Shown piece by piece: positions 1 to 10,566 of a DNA stretch of 27,402 nucleotides. The position numbers and the translations under genes are program-made. Source of the stretch: Paramacrobiotus richtersi (Eukaryota; Tardigrada; Eutardigrada; Parachela; Macrobiotidae); the NCBI GenBank assembly GCA_034698045.1, contig JAQGAU010000480.1:1-27402 (forward strand), in the 5' to 3' direction. The notes below the pieces were generated by a model. The model saw only the letters and a list, made by a program, of their open reading frames with translations. It did not search any database and was not told where the DNA came from. How positions within the stretch are numbered: the stretch's first letter is position 1; each line of letters opens with the position of its first letter.

Positions 1-1890
1 TTCCAGTAGGCGTAGTTTCCGGCAGAGTGGAGCCGAACTGACACGAGAAAGCACCGTTCTCAAGCCAGAGTCATTTTCGGATTACTTCGTTTCCACATGC
101 AGCACCAGATCGATCGCGATGTTCTAAGCGAGATTTTCACATCCTTGGCATTATTAACAATTTCAGACGACAACTGCAGGCGCACTTTCTGTTTGCTAAT
201 ATTATTTGTGCAGTTATGCAGTTTGGATCGACTGTTCATAACCCTGTTTGATTCATAATGAATATTAATAATAATAACTATTCTCGGGTATTTATGTGTA
301 CGGCTGGATATTCTTATATCACTGAGCTTATCCATTTTTCCTGGATTTCTTGTATTTGATCAACTGTTATGTACGAACTGCTGAAAGGAAGATGAGGCTT
401 GTTACTCTTGTGACTTTATTGTATTAAACTGGACATTGTGCGGTCGCCAGGATGGGTTGTCATATGAAACCGTGCCGAACATCCGCCTGTACCGACACGC
501 GCTGCATGGATCAACAGGTGTGAATTTGAATCGTAACGAACTGCAGTCAGTTACCGCAAGCTTCCGGTATATATATATGCACATGTACATTTATTGTTAA
601 TTTTTAGCATTGGTTTAATTGCGCTGAACAGTCAGTAGTCACCAGTAATTTGGCGTACACATATATCATACAATCAAACTGAATCAACGTTTCCGGTGTG
701 AACTGTTTTTCAGAGACGAGCTCGTCTTGTTTCTGCCCACACTTTTTACAAACTCTGTTTTCGTCCTGTTATTATATTGTCACGTTAATTTGTTATTTTC
801 AAATGGATTTTCTCAGAGCTGCGATAGTAGCTATTTAATTACTGGTTGCAGTATAAGTATAGTTGCACATGAAGATCTCTGATGACACAGTTAATTATTC
901 ATCTTATTTTTTGGGTAACCAGTTCCCGTACGTGTTCGTGTTACATGAGAATGATTTCGATATTGCCCAGATCAAGGAAAATCATCGAAAATATCACTTC
1001 ATTTAGTACTAAGTAGTCGATACTTCGAAGTAGTCTGATAATCTCTGTTGATTCGGTTTAAACCATACAGTACTACTAATTAATTAACTAATTCATGACA
1101 GGTACATTTTCTTGCTAAAGTTGTCAAAAAAGTCAAGTTATTCGATGCCAACAAAGACTACCAATAAATTTTCTGTACATGCATTGCGACGTGGCTGCGT
1201 AATGCGATACTTCGGACATTTACGAATCAACACGGTTAATCGCGCGTCATTCAAGGATAATAAAATGAATGCCTAATTAGTCGACGTCAATGGTTATTTA
1301 AGTGCTTTGTTCCCACGTAAGGACACGCTTCTACAGTTTTATCAGCTGAATACGATCTTTACATGAAGAAAATGAGGAAATACAGGAGCTGCATAGAATT
1401 CGAATCCCAAGTGACTGAATCAGTTTGTTTCATTCATTTTTTCTTTATGTGATTTACACATATCGTAATTGTGGCAAGTCTAGCTGTAATTATTGCAAAT
1501 ATCATATACAGAGTTGGATCGTCTTTGACAAAGAGATGTCTGGATTCTAAATTTCTAATGCTGCTACTAGCTGGCGGAAGCAAGAAAAGCACTTTTGTGG
1601 ACACTTCCTGAGAAATTGATATTATGCCTACTGTAACCTATAATACGTTCGTGGCGCTTTATACTAAACAGCTTGCCGTTTTCTGTAATGAGTTTTGACA
1701 TTAATGGCAGTATTACTGCTGAAAAAAATGTGAAAATACGGATGGTACTGTTTTCAGGTCGATAAATACTTATAGCTCTGCTTGCTTTTTTTCGATAAAA
1801 ATGTCCAACCTGAAGATAACCTAGACATCAATTGCAACTGAATAACATACACTTCTAAAGGTAAATGGTGGAATATTCCATTCTTTTGAA
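1..1890. other. Non-coding duplicated flank, unit A
   Basis: No convincing coding region. The stretch aligns with about 11,575-13,600 with many substitutions and indels, and the short open frames are not preserved in the other copy, which argues that they are chance frames. The downstream part leads into the conserved island. Confidence 0.6.
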
Positions 1891-1916
1891 ACATGCTAGA
1901 TGTAAGGCTAACGAGT

Positions 1917-2340
1917 AAATCAATGGGTTTTGTTTTACAAACGCGGGTTTGTCTGGTATCGGAACAATACAGTCTGGGAAACACGCTTTCGATCATGCAA
2001 AGCCCGGTTGTCTGTCGGCGGGAGTTGTCGCACCAGTCCAACAGTGGTAATCGCGCCAAGTCTGCATGTCGTAAACAGGAGAAGCGTTGCTGTCCAGGTA
2101 CCATTCATTCGCAAGAATATGGCCAGGAAACCCCTAATTTGCACACCGCTGCAGCTAGCGCGCCATCGCTGCGCGCATTCCATCATCTGGCACCTGTTTC
2201 GATTCGGCCGAGCATTAGGGCACTTGTGGTTGGTCAGTTTCGCATCAGGTGTCGGACGAACGCGCAGTGATTGGCAGATCTCGACAAGCAGAAGCACGCC
2301 TACGTTCCAGGACTGATGAAATACTGTTCATTACCGTTTC
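1917..2340 (+). promoter_or_regulatory. Highly conserved upstream island, unit A
   Basis: About 400 bp that matches 13,638-14,050 far better than its flanks do. In the stretch 2042-2225 I count roughly 11 substitutions and one 2-bp indel. In 2232-2320 there is about one difference. It is GC-richer than its surroundings. Frames on both strands are interrupted by indels between copies (a 2-bp indel near 2216 versus 13,926 and a larger one near 2010-2025), so a conserved protein is unlikely. It lies upstream of conserved splice sites at 2489 and 2564-2624, so it may be a promoter or first 5' UTR exon of the coiled-coil gene, or a non-coding RNA exon. The role is inference. Confidence 0.5.
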
Positions 2341-2563
2341 GCCAGCGGAAGATTTCAGCACTGCGTTCTACCGAAGCTCATTGTCGATTTCATTGCTATA
2401 GCAAGCAGGAAGCTCAAAATTGTTTAAATTATCTTTTCTTTGTATTAGCACCAGTCTTTCGCAATTACATAGACTGTATCTTACGCTAGTAAGTATCTTT
2501 TCCCTACATTTTATTATAATCTGCAATTACAAGAAAGCTTTACTTGGTGTTTTTGTTTTGTAG

Positions 2564-2623
2564 CATTCGGAAGCAGTTGTTTGACGCACACCAGCTATCA
2601 GAAAAAGCTCTGCGCAGTTCTCG
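2564..2623 (+). other. Predicted 60-bp 5' UTR mini-exon, unit A
   Basis: The preceding donor GTAAGT starts at 2489 and the acceptor ends at 2563 (T-rich tract then TAG), giving a 75-bp intron. The exon ends at TCG before a consensus donor GTAAGT at 2624. The same arrangement is present in unit B, where the exon is 61 bp. The length difference is not a multiple of three, so the exon is more likely untranslated than coding. It is probably spliced toward the coiled-coil gene 1.6 kb downstream; this linkage is inferred. Confidence 0.45.
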
Positions 2624-2639
2624 GTAAGTCCTTCGATCG

Positions 2640-3160
2640 TGTTCTGATGAGTGATCGTAATCTAACCTGTCAAAAATGTTTCAAAATATGAAAAATAGAT
2701 AGGGTTGGCTAGTAAGTACGGTCACCGTGTGTTTTCTTGCCGAGCATTGCATCAGTTTGAGCGAAATCATGATTAACTCCTCCTAATTATCGTCTGAAAG
2801 TATCGGACTCTTAGTGACCTTTTCCCCGAGTTCGTTGTCTTATACATTGTGAAATGCCAGATTTCACTGCTCATATTCTAAGAATTGCTCATTCCTTTTA
2901 ATTTGTTATTTGGTTTGAATTTTTCGCTGTTTTGAGTAGGACAGCTCTGTAGCTCGCTGGCAGGTTCTTCACCGTTTGTGACACTTTGATAGTAGTTGTG
3001 GCTTCGCGGTAGTCTGTGTGGCGATTCCTTTTGAATTTGTTGCTAATTTTTCACTACAAGTTTCATTCTGAAATAAGCGAGAAGTCGCACAGGATGCTCT
3101 AACAGTAGCTCTTAAATGTGGCTTTTACAGTTTTACATTAATTAGTCCGCGTCAGGTACG
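2640..3160. other. Non-coding spacer, partly conserved in unit B
   Basis: No open frame is preserved between the copies. A conserved motif CTAGTAAGTACGGT (2709-2722; matched at 14,400-14,413) and an acceptor-like TTTTGAGTAG ending at 2940 (matched near 14,631) may be further splice signals. Confidence 0.35.
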
Positions 3161-3235
3161 AACCCAGCCGTTGATAATGAGGTGGCGTGAGTGATGTCAT
3201 AGGCCGATAAAAGTACAGGGAAGTTGGGCACAGCC
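3160..3235 (+). promoter_or_regulatory. Conserved promoter-like block with CRE-like site, unit A
   Basis: Contains CCGTTGATAATGAGGTG (a GATA-type core), TGATGTCA at 3192-3199 (one base off the palindromic CRE, TGACGTCA), then CATAGGCCGATAAAAGTACAG. The same order occurs in unit B with a perfect CRE. The block sits about 1 kb upstream of the coiled-coil start codon. CRE and GATA motifs are known binding sites for bZIP (CREB/ATF) and GATA factors; function here is inferred from conservation. Confidence 0.4.
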
Positions 3236-3701
3236 TGGGAACAGATTCAGTAAGCAACGTTTTCTCAAAAATATGTGTGATGGTCACTACGTATACAGTA
3301 ACTTATCCTATAACAGGAAGTGATCAGTTTGTTAGCAGCGATGAGTGCGCAATTACGTTTGCGACGTAGATATTACAGCAAACAATTTTACATGCAACTC
3401 CTCACGCTTGAAATTGTCGACTGTGTTGTTAAGATCGTTCAAAGTACTTGTAACTACAGATGAATTAAATCGAATGAAAATTGATTTTTGTACCCGTAAA
3501 GTACGTATTTTGGCTTGGAGTGTTTCTGATTAACAATAAGTTTTCAGATAAGTAATCTGTTGTTTTCTGACGCTGATTTTCTGTTTTAAATTCTGTGTTT
3601 GCTGCGATCGACAATATGTCGTTTTCGTTGATTTTCCGGTGAACTGTTACTGTCGGCCGTTAGTTGTTTTTGTGATTGCCCCATCATACCATAGTTTATT
3701 T

Positions 3702-3905
3702 ATGTCCGCTTTCAGAAAAACAATCCTGAGCGAAACCAATCAACAAAATCTATTGGCAATTAATGTACTAATTGAATGTGCTAAATTTATTGAAAAGACA
3801 GAGAACGTTGGACATTCTACAGATGCTAACAAAAGACCAAAATTCTCAACCACAGATGGAATGTTTCTGTTCAAACATTCTCTGATGCGTACTACAGTAC
3901 TTTAA
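3702..3905 (+). CDS. Possible small ORF with SIN3-interaction-domain-like helix
   Basis: A 67-aa frame begins at 3702 and ends with TAA at 3903-3905. I see no matching sequence in unit B. Residues about 20-35 include the amphipathic run INVLIECAKFIEK, resembling the N-terminal SIN3-interaction helix of MXD/MNT repressors (pattern L-L-E-A-A-x-Y/F-L-E-R). A good 3' splice site (CCGCTTTCAG, ending at 3716) lies just inside it, so it could instead be an internal exon starting at 3717. No bHLH-zipper region follows. The frame is AT-rich, unlike the coiled-coil exons. It may be a captured exon, a pseudogene fragment, or chance; the assignment rests on a short motif only. Confidence 0.25.
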   Translation: MSAFRKTILSETNQQNLLAINVLIECAKFIEKTENVGHSTDANKRPKFSTTDGMFLFKHSLMRTTVL

Positions 3906-4066
3906 TTGTTACTAAAAGCGTAATGCATATGTTACAGTCGCTGTAGTGGACCTTTTGAATCAGATGTACATTGACAATTACGTAACATGGAAGATTTCTC
4001 TAAGGAGTATGATGGTCAAGGTCAGCAAAATTAGCCTATATTAAACCCTGTAATAATTGGTAAATT

Positions 4067-4165
4067 ACTAAACTAAACTAAACTAAACATTATTGTTATT
4101 ATTGTTACAAAACAAATCAGTACTGATATTGTTATTAATCGTGTTGTTGTTATCGTTATTATTGT
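4067..4165. repeat. Low-complexity ACTAA and ATT/GTT tract
   Basis: Four tandem ACTAA units at 4067-4088, followed by a TTATTGTTATT-rich stretch to about 4165. On the minus strand this yields a meaningless Asn-rich frame. It lies just before the coiled-coil gene and has no clear counterpart in unit B. Confidence 0.6.
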
Positions 4166-4245
4166 ACACCGAACAGTTGCAATGAAAGAACCGTTTTGCG
4201 ACATCGACTGATATATTGCAAAGTATCCGCATCTTGTTTTTTCTA

Positions 4246-4251
4246 GAGATG
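4246..4251 (+). other. 3' splice acceptor 2 nt before the start codon, paralogue A
   Basis: The T-rich tract TTGTTTTTTCTAG ends at 4246 and the ATG begins at 4249, so the leader contributes only AG before the start. Paralogues B and C have the same geometry. This predicts either a 5' UTR intron or a spliced-leader trans-splice site. Established knowledge: trans-splice acceptors in animals that use them commonly lie very close to the start codon. Confidence 0.55.
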
Positions 4252-5289
4252 ACCAAATCGGTGGAAAAAATGACCATTAAGGTCACATCTGTGACAACGC
4301 CAGAGCCAAAATCACGGGTTGGAAAACTTCTGAACCGATTTTTCGTACGCCTACGTTCGCCGGCGGAATCGCGGAGCTTGCCGCGGAATGGCTGTCCGGC
4401 GGGCAATGAGTTACCGCGAACTCCGTCAGGTTCGGCAGTGCCCCAGAACAGCGCAAATGGAGCGAGCCCATTTCCCGGAAAGTTTATGGTGTGCGAGAAG
4501 GTATACCAGATCGCATTAGTAGCGAATAACCAACGGAACCGCATAAATTACTCGGCATTTTATAGGTTGAACCGAAAGTGGATTCTGAGGAGTCTGGCTC
4601 GAAGAACGAACCCATGGATTTAGTAGAGGAGAGCGGACCCAAGGATCTAGTCCAGGAGTTCGGTGGAATCGTGATTGATGGCTTCGAAGAGGCTGCCGAT
4701 GAAGTGGGTGTCAGAACTTATTTGAATCCATTTGAGTGGTTTACTGTATCATGCTTTCGGTGTTTAGAACCAAGCACGCAAAACGGAAGTCGCGGGACTA
4801 ATGGGAGAGGTGAAAGGAGTCACGGATAAACTCAGCGGCCTGGAGGTGAATGTGAGCGGAGTGGATAGTGAAGTACAGGTGTTGAAACAGGACGTTAAGG
4901 TGCTACGGGAGGAGAAGATCGTGCTGACGGCGAAAGTAAGCAGACTGGAGTTGGAGGTGGGTGGATTGAAAGAGGAGAAGAATGGGCTGGTGGCAAAAGT
5001 AAGCGGACTGGAGTCGGAGGTGTTGGTACTGAAGGAGGAGGCAAAGTTGGTGCGAGAAGAGAAGAACATGCTGTCGGGAAAGGTGACTGGATTGGAAAAT
5101 CAGGTGAAGTTGCTGAAAGAAAAAAATAGCGGACTGGAGAAGGAACTGAGCGACATGAAAGCGGAAGCTGTGACATTCTACAGTCGATTTGCCAAAATGG
5201 AGCAAGAAGCGGAGAAGCAGCGGGAAGATTACAATTCCTTGATGGCGGTGCACAAGGAACTACTGGAAAAGATGGGAAAGGATAAGTAA
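4249..5289 (+). CDS. Coiled-coil repeat protein, paralogue A (3 exons, 303 aa)
   Basis: Exons 4249-4500, 4566-4703 and 4768-5289 encode 84, 46 and 173 residues. The introns are 65 and 64 bp, both GT-AG and phase 0. The model is supported by paralogues B and C, which have introns at the same places and the same flanking residues (VC-x-K before intron 1, DE before intron 2). Exon 1 starts MTKSVEK and is Ser/Pro/Arg-rich and probably disordered, with conserved PRTP and SP sites. Exon 2 is acidic. Exon 3 is a long coiled coil of heptads (for example KVSGLESEV) with 63- and 84-bp higher-order spacing, ending EDYNSLMAVHKELLEKMGKDK split over a charged tail. There is no signal peptide or membrane segment, so a cytoplasmic or nuclear protein is likely. 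The start is chosen because paralogues agree from this ATG and a splice acceptor lies 2 nt upstream. Family not recognised; function unknown, self-assembly or scaffolding is a guess. Confidence 0.85.
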
Positions 5290-6670
5290 CCGCTGTTATA
5301 TGTACTGCAGACTGCAGTTGTTTTTGAAGTTTTTCAGTTTGTTGTCCAGTTATTTATCTTGGACATTTTGTCGCGATAATTGCGCTGTATTTCCTGTAGT
5401 TTAGTCGAGTGTCGTTGAATCAGAGATGTTTTTCGGATCATTACATAAGAGCTTGGATCAGTTGTTTTGATGCCCTTTGCACTATTTTTCGTTACAATGT
5501 ACAAGCGTCTGAGCCTAATTTGTAATTTTATTATTCATATTTGTACCATCGAGTGCTGTCCTATGCAGGCAGTCACTGATCAGGTCTGTGATGACCTTTT
5601 TTTCTGAAAGATGCGCTTTTGTGAGCGAGTGTTGAAAAAAAACTTCATTTGTTATAACTGAATATTTACAATCACAAGATGAAAACTTTTGTCTCAAAAT
5701 GGCGCTAGCGGTCACGATCGATCGGCTTACATTTTCGGGAATGTTTTATCAGAGTCATTCGACGACACGCGCAAGGTTTTTGACGAAAAATTCCACCTAA
5801 ACAATCTGCGTCATAGAGATTCGCTTAGGTACATGAACCAAACAAACCAAAACAGAAATCCAATGTACTGCAGAATTGAACAATCTACCAGCTTCTCATA
5901 CAGCGCTGCAGTCTTGCCAATACCAAATGATAGTACTGTAGTTAGTGGCTAACGTGCAAAATCAGAATCGCTGGTGATCTTCCGTACGGGAAACATTTCC
6001 CAATCGGGAAACGCTTGTAATTCAGTGTCCGGAGCGGATATCCGCAGTTAAATTGCTCGCTGTTGCCAGACGTTCTCGATTTCTGCCGTTGTGCGTGTAA
6101 TTATATATGGTACTGACATCGAACTGGTCATACAGACTTTGTTACTTGAGATAAACATAAACAGTGTCCTTGTGTTCGCGGCGATACCGTTACTGTCATC
6201 ACCACCTCAAAGTATTGGAAATTGTACTTATCCCACATCATTGGGATGTTACTAAACTGTAACATAACTGGTGATACTAGTTCTATAGCATCTCAGAAAT
6301 CGTAGTGAATCATTTGACATTTTCTAATTTGCGCGCGAAGCGCGATTTTCTAACGTGCCACTGTTATCTTATTACTGATGGAACTACAAATAAATTTGCC
6401 CGTTTTAAAACGGGTTTTTCCGCCAAAAATCTATATGGCTGAGGTTTCCCAGCTGGTTGGACATGCGTAAACACACACTGCTCACTCCTGTGATTCCGGC
6501 GGTGTTATGGGACATCATCCAGACGTAAATTTCTCTTTTGACCACCGGGTTAGAATATTAAAACCATTTTCCTCGCCGTCCCAAGTGGTCAGTTATGTAT
6601 GACCTTAACGGAAACGGATATGTACTTAATATCCCACAAGCCATTTTCTGGATATCGGTTACTTGCGTTC
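5290..6670. other. Non-coding block downstream of paralogue A
   Basis: Aligns in pieces with about 19,100-20,560 (for example ATGACCTTTTT near 5591 and 19,418; TTCAGTGTCCGGAGCGGAT near 6021 and 19,772; the stretch 6585-6650 with 20,455-20,520). An open frame of 87 codons at 5689-5952 is broken by indels in the other copy and is dismissed. No clear AATAAA lies close after the stop of the gene. I see no gene here. Confidence 0.6.
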
Positions 6671-6699
6671 AGTGTCATGTTTGAAGATATTTCTTTTAT

Positions 6700-7180
6700 G
6701 TGACAAAAATAATATTAATAATTAATAGCGTGTATGCTGCAGGCGCTGCACGTGGGCTTAATTACTGATTAATAACATTTAGTAAGTCACTTACGGTAAG
6801 TGCATAATACATTTCAAAATCAGCTTCGAACTGAATTATGTCGCTACCTGTCACGTAATTAGTGGGAATAGTGCGATAAACTCTGGTTGAGATAACCAAA
6901 CCAGAGAAAGCTCAGTGCTAGTGATGCAGCTTCTTCTGCAGACGGAACTTTTGAAAAGGTACGTCAAGGTCAAGCGGAAAACGGGAATCAGTAAGTGTGA
7001 AAACAGTTGTATACATGTATTACACAGTTAATCGTTGCCTTAGAATTCACGATAAATTGTTCCAGGTAAGGTCAACCGATGCCCTAATGTTTTGTCTGCG
7101 CCTGCCTCAGTATCGTAATAACAATGCCAATATAAATGTGGTATACTTATTATAATGGCAGTACAAATGTGCGTAGTGCG
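6700..7180. repeat. Duplicated non-coding block shared with 26,040-26,330
   Basis: Shared landmarks are GGCTTAATTACTGATTAA (6754 and 26,074), ATTATGTCGCTA (6836 and 26,155) and GATGTTTTGTCT. Both copies precede a TTTCAACCGGAAGT repeat, which shows they belong to a larger duplicated segment. No coding signal. Confidence 0.6.
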
Positions 7181-7253
7181 TAATTAAAACAAGAATTGTC
7201 GCTTGCGTATGAAAATATGAATCTGGGTCTGTTACTGTCAGCGCGACTGCGTT

Positions 7254-7323
7254 GTTGTATGTATATCTATATCTATAACTATCTAAATCTGTATCTATAA
7301 CTGCCTATATCTGTATCTATAAC
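7254..7323. repeat. Imperfect TCTATA/TCTGTA microsatellite
   Basis: A run of CTATAT, CTATAA and CTGTAT hexamer-like units directly before the first TTTCAACCGGAAGT repeat. Simple-sequence DNA with no other feature. Confidence 0.7.
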
Positions 7324-7329
7324 CGTACT

Positions 7330-7570
7330 TGAACTCTTTGGTTAGATTCCAACCGGAAGTCCTGGCCATGGAAAGAGAGGAGTCCGACTTCAGCGATACC
7401 AGCCGACAGCATCCAAAGAAAACCATGCAGTATCGTCAAACCTTTTTTAGTAATCCATTGGTCGTGCCCAGGTACGAATATGCTGTCTCGTTAATTTGCG
7501 CGCTTATTAATTGTCGATGTTTGAACCATTTCTTTAAAACGCAAAGTATATACCTCCTAGATTAACTGCG
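7330..7570 (+). repeat. TTTCAACCGGAAGT dispersed repeat, copy 1
   Basis: Core TTCCAACCGGAAGTCCTGG at about 7348, followed by AGCCGACAGCATCC, a CAGTATCGTCAAACC stretch, then GTGCCCAGGTACGAA and a GCGCGCTTATTAATTGTCGATG tail. The same succession occurs at about 24,390 and 26,330, and in shorter form at 7,650 and 11,190. In one frame copies 1 and 24,490 read FQPEV with similar following residues, but the frame is not kept in all copies. Confidence 0.6.
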
Positions 7571-7649
7571 CTGATCTTTTTAGATGAGCGTACTACAAGC
7601 ACAATTTACAGTAATAATAATTTGTAGTCCATTAAAGACAATAGAAACT

Positions 7650-7880
7650 GTCCCTTTGAGCATGCAGATACGCCAATCTGGATCTGTTATACTGAATGCG
7701 CGACTAATTAGCCACTGACGATCCATAATCACACCAGAACAATTTGCAAATGTTCAACCGGAAGTCGCTGAAGCAGAGTCCGATTTGGCGGCAATACCAG
7801 CCAAGAGCAGCTAACAAAATCACCGCTACACTTTTTTTAACCACTTTGAAGAAGAGTCGAATGGCCGATTACATAGAAAA
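7650..7880 (+). repeat. TTTCAACCGGAAGT dispersed repeat, copy 2
   Basis: Core GTTCAACCGGAAGTCGC at about 7750, preceded by GGATCTGTTATACTGAATGCGCGACTAA, which resembles the lead-in of the other copies. The tail includes GAGTCGAATGGCCGATTACAT (about 7855), matched by GAGCCAAATGTCTAATTACAT near 11,394. No preserved frame. Confidence 0.55.
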
Positions 7881-8047
7881 AGAAGCATGTAATGTGCTAG
7901 TTATCGTATATTGTATATACAGTACATACATTGACACACTGCTGTATACGGCAACGCAGCATCCAGATTCTTCAACACTTTAGGACATGAATTTGTCCGA
8001 CATTTGTTTTGGCGTTATTAAAATACATTCAGCATTTCAACATTAGA

Positions 8048-8965
8048 CCAGCTGGCATATACTCTTTTTTTAGGTTTCTGAGAGCCAAGCAATGCAAGTG
8101 GGCACTGGTCTTGCGTGCACCCAACTTCTTGGACATCTCCTGCGACGCCACATTATCCGTCACAGTCAGACTCAGACCGAACATACGCACTGTACCGACA
8201 AATGGTCCAAGGATCGCAGCGGATGAATAATCTTCGACAGCTGCTTCCTTCGATGCTCGACCAGGGTGAATCGATGGGCGCCGCCTCCAAACATGTGTTC
8301 AAACACCCAAGCAATTAATCGGCTTTCCAGTCTCATCCCGAACACCAACGTTAACCGTGTTCTCCCGGATTAAATACCGGAAAAAATTCTCTTTTCCGTT
8401 TCATTGGGAATAACCGGGTTTAGCAAGTACGGTGAAATAAGATGGACTTCTTCCGGTTTTAGCGGGCTTACGGTCATGTTCGCTTCTTTTACAGACAGAT
8501 GTGACTGGATTTCGTCATAATTGACTTGCACTGGTTCATCGAATACCAACGCAACCAACGGTCCCAACTCATTCCAGATTCGATTCTGGGGAAGTAAATT
8601 TTTTTGCCAGATCTAGATACTGGGCCTGGGGAATCACAAGGATTCCTGTGTTGTTCCAGTTCGATTTTTAAGCAGCCATTCCAACTTGGACCGGAAGGAT
8701 TCTTCGGTTTTAGGATAAACTGGACCGTAATCGCCGTCCTACCCGGGGGAATAATCCTTAGTTTCGTGCAAACAAAGCAACAGCATTCGTATCGGGAAAG
8801 GCGTCCGCATAGACCAGTGCATGTCCAGGTTTCCAGCCAGATAGCTCAGCAGCATCCCGCGAATCGGCAAGTCCGGTCGTCATATGCTCATCCTGGAAGC
8901 GGTAAAACACAAGCTGGATTTTCTCATTGATTAACTGCCGAACCATTTGTGGAACATGCCAAGTA
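8048..8965 (-). pseudogene. GLYAT-like GNAT acyltransferase relic 1
   Basis: Read on the minus strand, pieces in shifting frames give an N-terminal part (FYRFQDEH, then LVYADAFPD), a middle (VALVFDEPVQVNYDEIQSHL; then EEVHLISPYLLNP), the linker VRDETGKPI, GNAT motif A (HRFTLVEHRRKQ) and motif B (VTDNVASQEMSKKLGARK). This order matches glycine-N-acyltransferase-like proteins, which transfer an acyl group from acyl-CoA to an amine such as glycine. Frameshifts occur near the VYADAFPD segment, in a poly-T run near 8385, and again near 8315, plus stops in the middle. Introns could explain one break but not all. It is the only copy here keeping both motif A and motif B regions without the deletion seen in relic 4. 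Confidence 0.65.
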
Positions 8966-8969
8966 TTCC

Positions 8970-9370
8970 ACAGACCAACAGCAGTTATCACTGTATGGTA
9001 GGACCAGGTAGGGTATGCAAAACTAGGCTTCAAAGAACCCGTCATATGCATATGATAATTATGCCTGAAGGATAGGCCAAACGTAAAGGTTAGGGAACGC
9101 ACATATTTAGTGAATGCTTTCCGTTAAGTTTTAAAAAGCTCTAATACCACAAAGATTAATTCGCATTTGATTAAATATAGTGCCGATATCTTATATCAGT
9201 TCTGGCTAATTATAAATTTGCAGCACCGTCCGCTTGCATATGAATAACACATCAGAAGTTTTGTCTGAATGGTACGATTTTTCTCCTTATTCAATAGACC
9301 CGGCTACGTGTATTTGAAGCCGTTCATTAGACTGCATGTGCACGGGGTTACTTATAAGTCTTACTTTTGT
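8970..9370. other. Non-coding spacer
   Basis: AT-rich; I see no gene. It separates the 5' end of the GLYAT-like relic from the first gamma block. Confidence 0.5.
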
Positions 9371-9880
9371 TCTCCAGTTTTCCGATCTTGCAAACGACAC
9401 AGAATAATGAGAAAGGAAAAACACACAGTTCGGTCGTATACCTTTGCTAATTATTGCTAGTCAGTAGTTAGCGCATTTAAAGTGCTGATGAAACAATTTA
9501 CTTCTACGCTTCCAAAAAAAATCCTTGGGAAACCAACAGAAAATCGTCGGGAACAGTCGTGTTGTTGACCAAGCGATAACGAGTCATTTCCACTGCAGCC
9601 CCTGAGCGCACGATATACAAAATGCGGCCGGCTGACCACTGGCCATTAAATCTCGCCACGTGTGCTGACTGGAGCATAGCATTCTTTCCAGTGTGTATGG
9701 GAGCCGTGTTGGCCGGCCGGCCATGTTGTCCTGTTAGGAAACTCCCCGTTACTACCTAAAAGCTAGTGAGTACTTTCTTTGATTGGGTTACCTGAGTCCT
9801 AAGCCACAGGTTTCGGATATACCAAGCTGGAGCAACACCAGTCTCAAGATGCCAAATAAACAATATATATTAAGTATTCG
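9370..9880. repeat. Gamma block, copy 1
   Basis: Shared with 10,030-11,050 and 22,240-23,110. Landmarks: CAGAATAATGAGAAA (9401), GAGCGCACGATATACAAAATGCGGCCGGCTGACCACTG split over 9604-9641, GAGCATAGCATTCTTTCC (9672), the GC palindrome GGCCGGCCGGCC (9711-9722) and GTTGTCCTGTTAGGAAACTC (9725). This copy carries an empty MITE site. No coding frame is shared among the three copies. Confidence 0.65.
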
Positions 9881-10215
9881 CTAGCTTTTTGCAATAAATC
9901 TAACAATGACATAGTATTATTATTAACGCATGTGTATATTTCGTTACCACTCATGAGACTGTAAATGAGCTTACTAGTAATTATAATTCGATAATTTTAC
10001 TTTTTAGCAACTTTTTTGTCCTTCAGCTTTTTCACCGCACAAACCACGCAGAATAATGAGAAACGAAAAATGCTCAAACATAAGCAACACTTTTCGGTCG
10101 TACACGTCTGCACTACGGTAGTACAAAAGCGCGTGTAGTGCGCCTCAAAAAATAAAAAAGTACTCTGAGCTGGAATCGTATTGCTGGCCATAATGAGTCA
10201 CCGGTCCCACTCATA

Positions 10216-10236
10216 CCAGTGGTATGATACCACTGG
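10216..10236. repeat. Perfect 10-bp-arm palindrome
   Basis: CCAGTGGTAT, one base, then ATACCACTGG. The other two gamma copies lack it at the matching place (near 9592 and 22,534), so it is a small insertion specific to this copy. It could extrude as a cruciform or be a transposon footprint. Confidence 0.7.
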
Positions 10237-10327
10237 GGCCCTTATTAAAGCGCACGATGTACAATAGGCGGCCGGATGACCACTGGGCAGTAAACCTCAC
10301 CAAATATGTGTGCTGACTGAGCATAGG

Positions 10328-10566
10328 CACAGAACAAGAGATAGAAGGTTACCTCCCTCAACTGGCTAAAATATGATGACCATCAAAGTTAATTAGGAAA
10401 GCAAACAAACCTACCAGAAACACGCATGCACGGGCCCACGTTGTACAAGCCGCGTGTTAAATCTGGTAGGTCTGTTTGCTCAAAGCAATAAAATCCATCG
10501 ACGTACATCTGCAGCGCAGTTGGAAGGGAGTAGAGAGGGAGCTAACCTTCTATCTCTTGTTCTGTG
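10328..10566. mobile_element. 239-bp foldback MITE with 7-bp target duplication
   Basis: The ends are inverted: CACAGAACAAGAGATAGAAG at 10,328 and its exact reverse complement ending at 10,566. Inner arms also pair (AGCAAACAAACCTACCAGA near 10,400 with TCTGGTAGGTCTGTTTGCT near 10,462), so nearly the whole element is a hairpin. GCATAGG flanks it on both sides (10,321-10,327 and 10,567-10,573). The two other gamma copies have the uninterrupted site GAGCATAGCAT (9672 and 22,616), showing insertion. There is no coding capacity, so it depends on a transposase elsewhere. A 7-8 bp duplication fits hAT- or P-like families best, but I do not recognise the terminal sequence. Confidence 0.85.

Noticed and set aside
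1390..1410. GAATTCGAATCCC resembling a tRNA T-arm
   Set aside because: No matching acceptor, D or anticodon arms upstream; not a tRNA gene.
1930..2316. Overlapping frames of 120-128 codons in the conserved island on both strands
   Set aside because: A 2-bp indel and a larger indel between units shift all of them. Conservation is therefore not explained by any of these proteins.
4764..5253. Long minus-strand frames opposite exon 3 of paralogue A
   Set aside because: Shadows of the coiled-coil repeats: low-complexity reverse translations with no independent support.
5689..5952. Open frame of 87 codons after paralogue A
   Set aside because: The aligned region near 19,500-19,700 has frame-breaking indels, and no splice or start context supports coding.
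6399..6419. Palindrome CCCGTTTTAAAACGGG followed by TTTTT, like a bacterial intrinsic terminator
   Set aside because: The window is eukaryotic with spliced genes, no gene ends here, and the paralogous region near 20,270 lacks it. Probably chance or a small insertion.
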